The notes below the pieces were generated by a model. The model was not told the DNA's origin. It saw only the letters and a list, made by a program, of their open reading frames with translations, and searched no databases. Both the position numbers and the translations under genes were made by a program. Source: Bacillota bacterium (GTDB lineage Bacteria; Bacillota; Clostridia; Christensenellales; Aristaeellaceae). From it: a DNA stretch of 13,785 bases. The stretch spans positions 1 through 13,785 of the forward strand of contig JAEWNM010000339.1 in assembly GCA_023392755.1 (NCBI GenBank). The letters are read 5' to 3'. Shown here in pieces: positions 1 to 5,030 of the stretch; positions within the stretch are counted from its first letter, which is position 1; every line of letters begins with the position of its first letter.

Positions 1-80
1 TCCTCCAAAAGACGGATCACCGCCTCCGCCTGCCAGGGCTGTACATGGAATTCCGTGGACAATGTTTGCGCAAACGTCAT
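1..80 (-). CDS. tex: Tex-like RNA-binding transcription accessory protein, N-terminal fragment
   Basis: Only the first 26 codons are in the window; the gene runs off the left edge. The ATG is at 80-78, with a good Shine-Dalgarno (GGAGGGG, about 88-94 on the complement) in front. The peptide begins MTFAQTLSTEF and continues with HVQPWQAEAVIRLLE. This matches the start of Tex/YqgF-HTH-S1 proteins, where a 'xxLxxEFxxxPWQxxxxxxLLxEG' segment precedes the 'TIPFIARYRKE' motif (known family pattern; that second motif lies outside the window). Tex is a cytoplasmic nucleic-acid-binding factor linked to transcription. The gene diverges from argS and has its own promoter. Identification rests on a short peptide, so it is probable rather than certain. 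Confidence 0.68.
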   Translation of the reverse strand, partial: MTFAQTLSTEFHVQPWQAEAVIRLLE

Positions 81-111
81 TTGTTCCCCTCCGCTCGTAA
101 AGCTACCCTTT

Positions 112-141
112 ATTGTAGCCCGAAACGTGGCAGAATTTCAA
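112..141 (-). promoter_or_regulatory. Sigma-A-type promoter of the tex-like gene
   Basis: Read on the minus strand, TTGAAA (141-136), an 18-base spacer and TACAAT (117-112) form a near-consensus promoter. It gives a short leader before the GGAGGGG ribosome binding site and the ATG at 80. Confidence 0.65.
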
Positions 142-159
142 TCCCCCGGGCGCTTTCCG

Positions 160-188
160 TTGCGCCTGGCCTTTTGCTATGGTAAGAT
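160..188 (+). promoter_or_regulatory. Sigma-A-type promoter of argS
   Basis: TTGCGC (160-165), a 17-base spacer and TAAGAT (183-188) form a promoter; a TGG just before the -10 adds an extended -10 element. The predicted transcription start is near 194-196. This places the in-frame ATG at 194 at or before the first transcribed base and supports the ATG at 230 as the real argS start. Confidence 0.65.
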
Positions 189-229
189 AGACCATGCAAT
201 ATGCCCAGTTTGCCAAAGGAGAATCGCTC

Positions 230-1948
230 ATGGATATGAAAGCCCGCATTGCCGCGATGATTGAAGCCGGTCTGAAAGCTGCCTGGCCCGGCATGGAAAC
301 CCTGCCCGGTGCCGGGGAGATCGCCGGTTTTTTGGAAATTCCTCCCGAACGGGAGATGGGCGATTACGCCTTCCCCTGTTTCCGCCTGGCAAAGGCGCTG
401 AAAGCCGCGCCGCCTGCAATCGCCGCCAAGCTTCAGGCCGCCGTTAACGCGCCGCAAACAGCGCGTGCAAGCTGCCAAGGCGGGTATTTGAACTTCTTCC
501 TGAACCGGGAGAACTTTGCCAGGGAAACATTGCAGGCCGTTCTCTCCGCCGGGGAAAGATGGGGCGCATCCAATGAGGGTGAGGGCAAAACCATCTGCCT
601 GGACTATTCCTCCATCAACATCGCAAAGCGCTTCCATATCGGCCACCTGAGCACCACCATGATCGGCCACAGCCTGAAACGAATCTTTGATTTTCTGGGT
701 TATACCACCGTGGGCATCAACCACCTGGGCGACTGGGGCACGCAATTTGGCAAAATGCTTGCCGCCTACAAAAACTGGGGCTCAGAACAGGAGATTGAGC
801 AAAGCGGCGTGCAGGCGCTGGTAGACCTGTACGTGCGCTTTCATGAAGAGGCGGAGATAAATCCCGCCCTGGAGGACGAAGGCCGCGCCTGGTTCAAAAA
901 AATTGAGGACGGCGAACCGGAAGCGCTGCGCATATTCAATTGGTTCAAGGATTTAACGCTGCGGGACACCCAAAAGGTTTACGATCTCCTGGGCGTGACT
1001 TTTGACTACTATACCGGTGAAAGCTTCTACAACGACAAAATGGACCGTGTCGTCGACGAACTAAAGGAGAAGAGCCTCCTCACCTTAAGCGACGGCGCCT
1101 CCATTGTGGATTTGGAGGCATACAAAATGCCCCCCTGCCTTATTTTAAAGCGGGACGGGGCCACCCTGTACACTACCCGGGATATCGCGGCCGCGCTGTA
1201 CCGCAGCGATACCTTCCATTTTGACAAATGCCTGTACGTGGTCGCCTATCAGCAGGACCTGCACTTCCGCCAGTGGATCAAGGTCGTCGACCTGATGGGC
1301 TACCCCTTTGCCAAAGACCTGATCCATGTGCCCTTCGGCATGATTTCCTACGAGGGCCAAACGCTGTCCACCCGCAAGGGCCATGTGGTTTACCTGGAGG
1401 ACCTGCTGGCCCGCGCCCAGGAAAAGGCTCTGTCCATCATTGAGGAAAAGAGCCCGCACCTTGCCGGCAAGGACGAAGTGGCCCGGCAGGTGGGCATAGG
1501 CGCGGTGATCTACGCCGATTTGCAAAACAACCGCATCAAGGACATCGACTTCTGGTGGGACAGGGCGCTGAATTTCGACGGGGAGACAGGCCCGTATGTG
1601 CAATACACCCATGCCCGCTGCTGCTCGCTTTTGCGCAAGGCGGAAGAGGTTTCGTTGCCTGAACCGGATTACGATGCCCTTACCGATGACGAAGCTCAGG
1701 AGATACTGCGCCAGCTTTCCCGTTTCCCGGATTTTGTTGCGGAGGCCGCGCTTCGCTATGAGCCTTCCATTCTCACCAGGGCGGTTACGGACCTTTGCCA
1801 GGCCTACAACAAATTCTACTACGAGCACCGCATCCTGGACGAAGGGGGCAGCCTTGCCGCCGCCCGCGTCAAGCTGACCGAGGCCGTAAAGAATGTGGTC
1901 AAGCGAGGCCTGTACCTCATTGGCATGGAAGCGCCGGAAAAAATGTAG
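230..1948 (+). CDS. argS: Arginyl-tRNA synthetase
   Basis: A complete class I arginyl-tRNA synthetase of 572 residues, which attaches arginine to tRNA-Arg in the cytoplasm using ATP. The N-terminal ~110 residues fit the ArgRS-specific tRNA-D-loop-recognising domain. The HIGH signature is intact (FHIGHL, residues 135-140), followed by the ArgRS-typical GINHLGDWGTQFGK segment (about 162-175). The KMSKS-equivalent loop is LSTRKG (379-384), the usual relaxed form for this enzyme. The C-terminal DALR anticodon-binding domain spans roughly 450-572 and ends in APEKM, a common ArgRS terminus. The start is placed at 230 because AAAGGAG (215-221) sits 8 bases upstream. The alternative ATG at 194 has no ribosome binding site and coincides with the predicted transcription start. 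The residues around HIGH (SSINIAKR) differ slightly from the commoner SSPNIAKP, which is tolerated in the family. It is transcribed alone and divergently from the tex-like gene. Confidence 0.97.
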   Translation: MDMKARIAAMIEAGLKAAWPGMETLPGAGEIAGFLEIPPEREMGDYAFPCFRLAKALKAAPPAIAAKLQAAVNAPQTARASCQGGYLNFFLNRENFARETLQAVLSAGERWGASNEGEGKTICLDYSSINIAKRFHIGHLSTTMIGHSLKRIFDFLGYTTVGINHLGDWGTQFGKMLAAYKNWGSEQEIEQSGVQALVDLYVRFHEEAEINPALEDEGRAWFKKIEDGEPEALRIFNWFKDLTLRDTQKVYDLLGVTFDYYTGESFYNDKMDRVVDELKEKSLLTLSDGASIVDLEAYKMPPCLILKRDGATLYTTRDIAAALYRSDTFHFDKCLYVVAYQQDLHFRQWIKVVDLMGYPFAKDLIHVPFGMISYEGQTLSTRKGHVVYLEDLLARAQEKALSIIEEKSPHLAGKDEVARQVGIGAVIYADLQNNRIKDIDFWWDRALNFDGETGPYVQYTHARCCSLLRKAEEVSLPEPDYDALTDDEAQEILRQLSRFPDFVAEAALRYEPSILTRAVTDLCQAYNKFYYEHRILDEGGSLAAARVKLTEAVKNVVKRGLYLIGMEAPEKM

Positions 1949-2044
1949 CTCACAAAAAATGACGTTATCCTTTTCTCGAGCTGGCACGGCTTTATTGTAT
2001 GCCTTATCACCATTTTGCGCTGCGCTTGGCCATTTCAAGGCATG

Positions 2045-2076
2045 CGGACAGAAAATCATGTGAACGATGGTAAAAT
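2045..2076 (+). promoter_or_regulatory. Possible extended -10 promoter for the structured RNA
   Basis: TGGTAAAAT (2068-2076) is an extended -10 element. A weak -35-like CGGACA (2045-2050) lies at a long 20-base spacing. The predicted start, near 2082, coincides with the GGTTCG strand that closes the folded element downstream. The call depends mainly on the -10 element. Confidence 0.35.
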
Positions 2077-2080
2077 TTTG

Positions 2081-2190
2081 GGTTCGCGCTCGCGCATATT
2101 CCCCGTTTCGCGGGGTATGCTAGCATTGGGGCGGATGATCCGAAAGGATCATTTCGAACCGGCGCATGAAGGCCTTTCGTTCCTTTTTTT
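2081..2190 (+). ncRNA. Candidate structured RNA with a three-way junction
   Basis: The + strand can fold into a closing stem GGTTCG (2081-2086) with CGAACC (2155-2160). Inside are two hairpins. One is GCATA..CCCCG / CGGGG-TATGC (2094-2120, TTTCG loop, two bulged T). The other is ATGATCC-GAAA-GGATCAT (2135-2152), closed by a GNRA tetraloop. A T-tract follows at 2180-2190, and a promoter-like sequence starts at the 5' end. It does not match the tRNA, 5S, SRP, RNase P or common riboswitch consensus sequences that I know. It may be a small RNA or a leader; no real open reading frame follows closely. The pairing is visible by eye, but function is inferred. Confidence 0.35.
2141..2190 (+). terminator. 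Possible intrinsic terminator, alternative to the structured RNA fold
   Basis: CGAAAGG (2141-2147) can pair with CCTTTCG (2173-2179), extended inward by TCAT (2149-2152) with ATGA (2166-2169). TTCCTTTTTTT (2180-2190) follows. The stem uses bases also needed for the GAAA hairpin and the closing stem of the structured RNA, so the two folds exclude each other. The large inner loop weakens the call. Confidence 0.4.
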
Positions 2191-2275
2191 CAATGTAGAG
2201 CGTGATGGAATTGGAAAGCGCCTGTGTGGACGTGAGAGAGAAAAGATGCTGTGCATGTGCCCGTTCGATTGCGGC

Positions 2276-2312
2276 AAGCAAACTTTTCCGATTTATAAGG
2301 TGGTTTGCTTTT
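2276..2312 (+). terminator. Weak terminator-like hairpin
   Basis: AAGCAAAC (2276-2283) pairs perfectly with GTTTGCTT (2303-2310), followed by TT. The 19-base loop and AT-rich stem make it a weak candidate. Confidence 0.25.
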
Positions 2313-2325
2313 CCCCGCAGGCCCT

Positions 2326-2359
2326 GAAAGGATATACCGTAATGGTATATCCTTTCTTT
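2326..2359 (+). terminator. Perfect 13-bp inverted repeat, probable terminator
   Basis: GAAAGGATATACC (2326-2338) and GGTATATCCTTTC (2344-2356) are perfect complements around a 5-base loop, with TTT immediately after. It would stop transcription entering from argS or the structured RNA before padR. The stem is AT-rich and the T-run short, so a protein-binding palindrome is the alternative. Confidence 0.5.
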
Positions 2360-2437
2360 ATGTCGTAGAAATGGCTGTACCGTTTTCGCAATTTTGCACG
2401 ATTGCTTATCATCTACTTAAAAATTTGTCTGCTCCTC

Positions 2438-2466
2438 TTGACAGCTATATCGCCCACCGATATAAT
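2438..2466 (+). promoter_or_regulatory. Consensus sigma-A promoter of the padR operon
   Basis: TTGACA (2438-2443), exactly 17 bases, then TATAAT (2461-2466): a perfect consensus match at optimal spacing. The predicted start is about 2473. Such a strong promoter, overlapped by repeated TATATCG sites, fits a promoter held off by a repressor. Confidence 0.88.
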
Positions 2467-2489
2467 ATATATCGTCCTCCGTTATATCG
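2446..2489 (+). promoter_or_regulatory. Probable PadR operator: repeated TATATCG half-sites
   Basis: Four copies of one heptamer lie across the promoter. TATATCG is at 2446-2452, 2468-2474 and 2483-2489; its complement CGATATA is at 2458-2464. The two central copies form a dyad, CGATATA-ATA-TATATCG (2458-2474), that contains the -10 hexamer. The adjacent padR gene makes autorepression the natural reading (inference). Confidence 0.65.
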
Positions 2490-2508
2490 GCGGACAGAAT
2501 AACGGAGG
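2476..2508 (+). promoter_or_regulatory. Leader hairpin that covers the padR ribosome binding site
   Basis: CCTCCGTTAT (2476-2485) is the exact complement of ATAACGGAGG (2499-2508), with a 13-base loop. The 3' strand ends in GGAGG, the only suitably spaced Shine-Dalgarno for the TTG start at 2517. The predicted transcript starts near 2473, so this would be the first structure in the mRNA and would limit translation. Confidence 0.5.
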
Positions 2509-2516
2509 CGAGGAGA

Positions 2517-2837
2517 TTGGCGGAAACCATTGTTTTGACGGAAGCCGTGTACTACATTTTGCTTTCCCTGTTTGAGCCGCTGCACGGCTACGGCATCATG
2601 CAAAAGGTGGAGGTGTTGAGCGGCAGCCGGGTAAAGCTGGCCGCGGGCACGCTGTATGGTGCCATTAACACGCTGCTGGAAAAGCAGTGGATCAGGGCGC
2701 TGCCGGGGGAGGGCAACAGCCGCAAAAAGGAGTATGTCATTTTGCCGGATGGGAAGCAGGCGGTAGCCCTGGAAATCAACCGGCTTCGCGAGCTACTTGC
2801 TAACGGAGAAAAAATCATGGGGAGGCTAACACAATGA
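2517..2837 (+). CDS. PadR-family transcriptional repressor
   Basis: A 106-residue protein of the short PadR type, essentially just the winged helix-turn-helix plus a C-terminal dimerisation helix. The family pattern is clear. LTEAVYYILLSLFEPLHGYGIMQKV (about residues 6-30) gives the first helix and the 'HGYGI' turn. GTLYGAINTLLEKQWI (about 43-58) is the recognition helix. The wing carries KKEYVIL and 'PDGKQAV' (about 69-83). The start is a TTG at 2517, with GGAGG (2504-2508) eight bases upstream; that site lies inside a hairpin. The gene overlaps the next one by four bases (ATGA), so the two are translationally coupled. PadR proteins usually repress their own operon, often controlling membrane or stress proteins. 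Here the partner is a DUF2812 protein. The effector is unknown. Confidence 0.92.
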   Translation: MAETIVLTEAVYYILLSLFEPLHGYGIMQKVEVLSGSRVKLAAGTLYGAINTLLEKQWIRALPGEGNSRKKEYVILPDGKQAVALEINRLRELLANGEKIMGRLTQ

Positions 2838-3376
2838 AGCATACGGTGAGACGGTTGTTTTTTGTATGGAATTTTGAAAAGCAGATCAGTTGGCTTAACG
2901 AAATGTCCAAAAAGGGCCTGCATTTGACGGATGTGGACTTTGGCAAGTTCGTTTTTGAGGATGGCGCGCCCGGCGAATACGCATACCGGATGGAATGGCT
3001 GAAGGAGTGGCCCGGGCACCCCAAAAGCGTGGCTTACATCCGCTTTTTGGAGGAAGCCGGAGTAGAGTACGTCGGTTCTTTCAAAAAGTGGGCATATTTC
3101 AGAAAAAAGGCGGCGGAGGGCGCGTTTGACTTGTTCAGCGATCTTGATTCCCGCATCAGCCACATCAAGCGGCTGATGACGCTTGTTCTTTGCCTGCTGC
3201 CGTTTCTCGTTGTCAGCCTGGCCTTTAACCTGTGGGAATGGGCCCGGCATCAGCAAAGCGCCAGCCTGGTTGTATCCTTCATGCTGGCGGCCATGCTGCT
3301 TTTTTTGCTGGCCGGTTTTACAAAAATGGCTATAAGCCATCACAGGTACAAAAACGAACGGATTCTGAGGGAATAA
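2834..3376 (+). CDS. DUF2812 domain membrane protein
   Basis: A 180-residue protein. The N-terminal ~110 residues match DUF2812, including a WNFEKQISWLNEMSKKGLHL segment (residues 12-31) typical of the family ('fekeexWLnemaxkGwxL'). Two transmembrane helices follow, near 113-133 and 143-163, and the protein ends in a short basic tail. The DUF2812 part would face the cytoplasm. Genes of this type are very commonly paired with a PadR regulator in Firmicutes (established context), but their biochemical role is unknown. The ribosome binding site GGAGG (2821-2825) lies within the end of padR, and the start codon overlaps the padR stop. It is therefore almost certainly made together with, and repressed by, the PadR protein. 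Confidence 0.85.
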   Translation: MKHTVRRLFFVWNFEKQISWLNEMSKKGLHLTDVDFGKFVFEDGAPGEYAYRMEWLKEWPGHPKSVAYIRFLEEAGVEYVGSFKKWAYFRKKAAEGAFDLFSDLDSRISHIKRLMTLVLCLLPFLVVSLAFNLWEWARHQQSASLVVSFMLAAMLLFLLAGFTKMAISHHRYKNERILRE

Positions 3377-3393
3377 TACGGGAGGGCCTCAAT

Positions 3394-3591
3394 ATGCGCA
3401 AAAAGCTTCTGAAATGCACCCTGCCCCTGGCACTGCTGATCTATGCCGGCTTCAGGATTGGCAGCCGGTATGTTCAGTTCAGCGATACGCTTTCGATCAT
3501 ACTGTGCTGTATATCCATGGCGCTGATGATGATAAGCATCGCCTACCATAGCTGGTGCTTTGGCAAAAGGAAGAACCCTTATGCCAAATAA
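3394..3591 (+). CDS. Small two-helix membrane protein of the padR operon
   Basis: A 65-residue protein that I do not recognise. It starts MRKKLLKCTLPLALL, a basic N-terminus followed by a first hydrophobic helix (about 5-22). A second long hydrophobic segment (about 31-52) precedes a basic tail ending in KNPYAK. The ATG at 3394 has GGAGGG (3381-3386) seven bases upstream. It lies 17 bases after the DUF2812 gene and before the bidirectional terminator, so it is the third gene of the operon. Longer readings of this frame start inside the DUF2812 gene and have no ribosome binding site. It may be a small partner of the DUF2812 membrane protein; this is inference from position only. Confidence 0.65.
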   Translation: MRKKLLKCTLPLALLIYAGFRIGSRYVQFSDTLSIILCCISMALMMISIAYHSWCFGKRKNPYAK

Positions 3592-3674
3592 ACGGGGGTT
3601 CACGGGCGGCCCTGGCAGCCGCACAGCAAAAAAAGAATCGCAGCAATGGCGGCTCATCCTGCGCCGCCACCGCA

Positions 3675-3700
3675 AAAATCCCGCGATGCGGCGGGATTTT
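3675..3700. terminator. Bidirectional intrinsic terminator between convergent operons
   Basis: AAAATCCCGC (3675-3684) and GCGGGATTTT (3691-3700) are perfect complements around a 6-base loop. There is a T-run on the right for plus-strand transcripts and five A (3674-3678) on the left serving as the T-run for minus-strand transcripts. It ends the padR operon and the operon approaching from the right. Confidence 0.87.
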
Positions 3701-3738
3701 CTGCGTTTCCTGCTGGCGCCATCGATAAAAATGGCGCG

Positions 3739-4188
3739 CTATTTCTTTCCCGATATACACAAGCCGAAGTAATCATCCTTTCCCGATGCGCCATGCAATT
3801 TTGAATTTCGCAAAAGCTCGGTGATTTCCGAAACCGTATAAGCGGCATTCAGCGATGATATAAGCCCTGGCCGCATCCCCTTCGGTTTTGTGCTGCCCAA
3901 AACCAGCATTCTTTTCAGGAATCCCACATCCCTTTTCAGATCTGATATATTATACCGGCCACCCTTGCGCAGCACCCTGAATAGTTCATTGAACACCACA
4001 ATAGGGCCTTTCCATTCGTGAAGGGAGCCGTTGGAGACCACATGATCGAAGCTTTCATCCTCAAAGGGCATCTCCATTGCTTTCCCTTTCACATAGGCGG
4101 CGCACAGGCCGTATGCCTCCGCGTTTTTTGTGCAATGCAAATCATTACCTGGCTTATAAGAAGGAGCGGCCGGCTCCTTACACGTCAT
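3739..4188 (-). pseudogene. Truncated class I SAM-dependent methyltransferase
   Basis: From about 4146 to the stop at 3739 the frame encodes the C-terminal two-thirds of a Methyltransf_11/UbiE-type methyltransferase. Visible are the post-motif region AMEMPFEDESFDHVVSNGSL, then HEWKGPIVVFNELFRVLRKG ('RVLKPGG'-type motif), a SDL strand, and a C-terminal FGLCISGKK strand. The N-terminal part with the glycine-rich SAM-binding motif I (DxGxGxG) is absent. The open frame instead runs upstream into an out-of-frame reading of the neighbouring gene. A possible ATG at 4188-4186 overlaps that gene but has no good ribosome binding site. Without motif I the product should not bind SAM normally, so a broken gene is most likely. 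The remaining frame has no stops over about 130 codons, suggesting a fairly recent loss. A translated, coupled fragment is the less likely alternative. Confidence 0.72.
4155..4179 (-). terminator. Probable intrinsic terminator at the end of the exopolysaccharide operon
   Basis: On the minus strand AAGGAGC-CGGCC-GCTCCTT (4179-4161) forms a 7-bp GC-rich hairpin that begins within the TAA stop of the degenerate GGDEF gene, followed by CTTAT. The T-run is short. It sits at the junction with the methyltransferase remnant and would mark the natural operon end. Confidence 0.5.
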
Positions 4189-5029
4189 ATTCCATTTGCT
4201 TCTTCGCCTTTTCCAGCAGCTGCAGCGAGGAAGTGATATCCTTTGTGTACTCCGCAATGCCTACGCGCATTTCAAGGCTAATGCGACGGCGTTTGTTTTC
4301 GCCCTTAAGTTCCAGCGCCTGTATGTTGCTGCGCACCCGTTCCACTGCGATTTCATGGGCCGCAATGCTGGTAAACAGCAGCGTTCCCCATCGGAAGGGC
4401 TTATCATCCAGCAGGTATACGGCATCCTCCGCCCGCAGCGAGGAGCTGATGGTTTCGGATATTTGCACAGCCAACTGTGCCATGCGGGCCTTACCCAACA
4501 GCTGCTCCATCTCCCGGGGGTAACGCAGCTCCCATAGGATAAGTGTCAGACGCATGCTGTAGCGGGCGGCGATGCGCATGTAAACATAACCCTCCAGGTC
4601 ATAAGCCCGAAGATTTCTCAAGCGGGTATTCGCATCGATGGTCACAAGCTCCTGGATCTGTGCGTCCAAATGGGCAAGGCTCATATGCAGCCTGTTCGTC
4701 TGCTGTCCGAAAACGGCGATACAGCTTGTAAAAAGCGGCGTCCACACCACAAAGAAATACGTGTAGTTCTCAACCGCCGTGCCCCTGGTAAGCGACATAT
4801 ATATCACATAGGACATATATCCGAATATAAGAACAATGTTTGCCGCAAGCCCTGCCGTAAGCGTTGTGAAATACGCGAATATGGCCAGCGCCGATGCTAC
4901 GCACAGGTTGCCCGCGTTGATCCCAAAATGCTCCGCATCCCCGGCGACGAACAGGATTGCAACAAACATGAGCCCCAAAATCAAAAGGAAAGCGATGTCG
5001 GTGACAGCGGAAGTGCGGTTCCATTTCAT
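4178..5029 (-). CDS. Membrane c-di-GMP receptor with degenerate GGDEF domain (YdaK-like)
   Basis: A 283-residue protein. Four transmembrane helices (about residues 10-30, 36-58, 61-80, 90-108) are followed by a GGDEF-fold domain (about 125-283). The first GGDEF helix motif reads IDANTRLRNLRAYD (131-144). The inhibitory I-site RxxD is intact as RAED (199-202). At the exact spacing where GGDEF should occur the sequence is DDKPF (208-212), so cyclase activity should be lost while c-di-GMP binding may remain. The C-terminal 'vGIAeYt..' strand and 'llekAkkqm' helix fit the fold. This is the design of B. subtilis YdaK and Listeria PssE, c-di-GMP receptors that activate exopolysaccharide synthesis (established knowledge). 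The ATG lies one base after the stop of the BcsB-like gene, with a strong GGAGGAGG site. It is the last gene of the operon. Confidence 0.9.
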   Translation of the reverse strand: MKWNRTSAVTDIAFLLILGLMFVAILFVAGDAEHFGINAGNLCVASALAIFAYFTTLTAGLAANIVLIFGYMSYVIYMSLTRGTAVENYTYFFVVWTPLFTSCIAVFGQQTNRLHMSLAHLDAQIQELVTIDANTRLRNLRAYDLEGYVYMRIAARYSMRLTLILWELRYPREMEQLLGKARMAQLAVQISETISSSLRAEDAVYLLDDKPFRWGTLLFTSIAAHEIAVERVRSNIQALELKGENKRRRISLEMRVGIAEYTKDITSSLQLLEKAKKQMEYDV

Positions 5030-5030
5030 G

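Larger units (their letters stand above)
1949..2516. other. Gene-free regulatory stretch between argS and padR
   Basis: About 570 bases without a convincing coding region on either strand. No clear intrinsic terminator directly follows argS; only a weak 7-bp repeat (ATGCCTT 1999-2005 with AAGGCAT 2037-2043) is present. The rest holds an extended -10 promoter-like element, nested hairpins with a T-tract (2081-2190), two further hairpins (2276-2312 and 2326-2356), and the padR promoter and operator. The density of perfect hairpins is unusual and suggests one or more RNA elements or transcription stop signals. Confidence 0.7.

Noticed and set aside
194..229. A 12-codon N-terminal extension of argS from the ATG at 194
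   Set aside because: It has no ribosome binding site and lies at the predicted transcription start, while the ATG at 230 has a well-spaced AAAGGAG.
110..745. A 211-residue minus-strand open frame opposite argS
   Set aside because: It is antisense to a well-supported argS, has no recognisable domain, and is explained by codon bias on the coding strand.
1145..2059. A 304-residue minus-strand open frame opposite the argS 3' half
   Set aside because: It is a shadow of argS, with composition unlike a real protein and no ribosome binding site.
2015..2368. A 117-residue plus-strand open frame in the argS-padR gap
   Set aside because: It runs through several strong hairpins, has no ribosome binding site and shows no domain-like pattern.
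3581..3772. A 63-residue basic plus-strand open frame after the small membrane protein
   Set aside because: It reads straight through the intrinsic terminator at 3675-3700 and overlaps the end of the methyltransferase remnant; the upstream purine run is weak.
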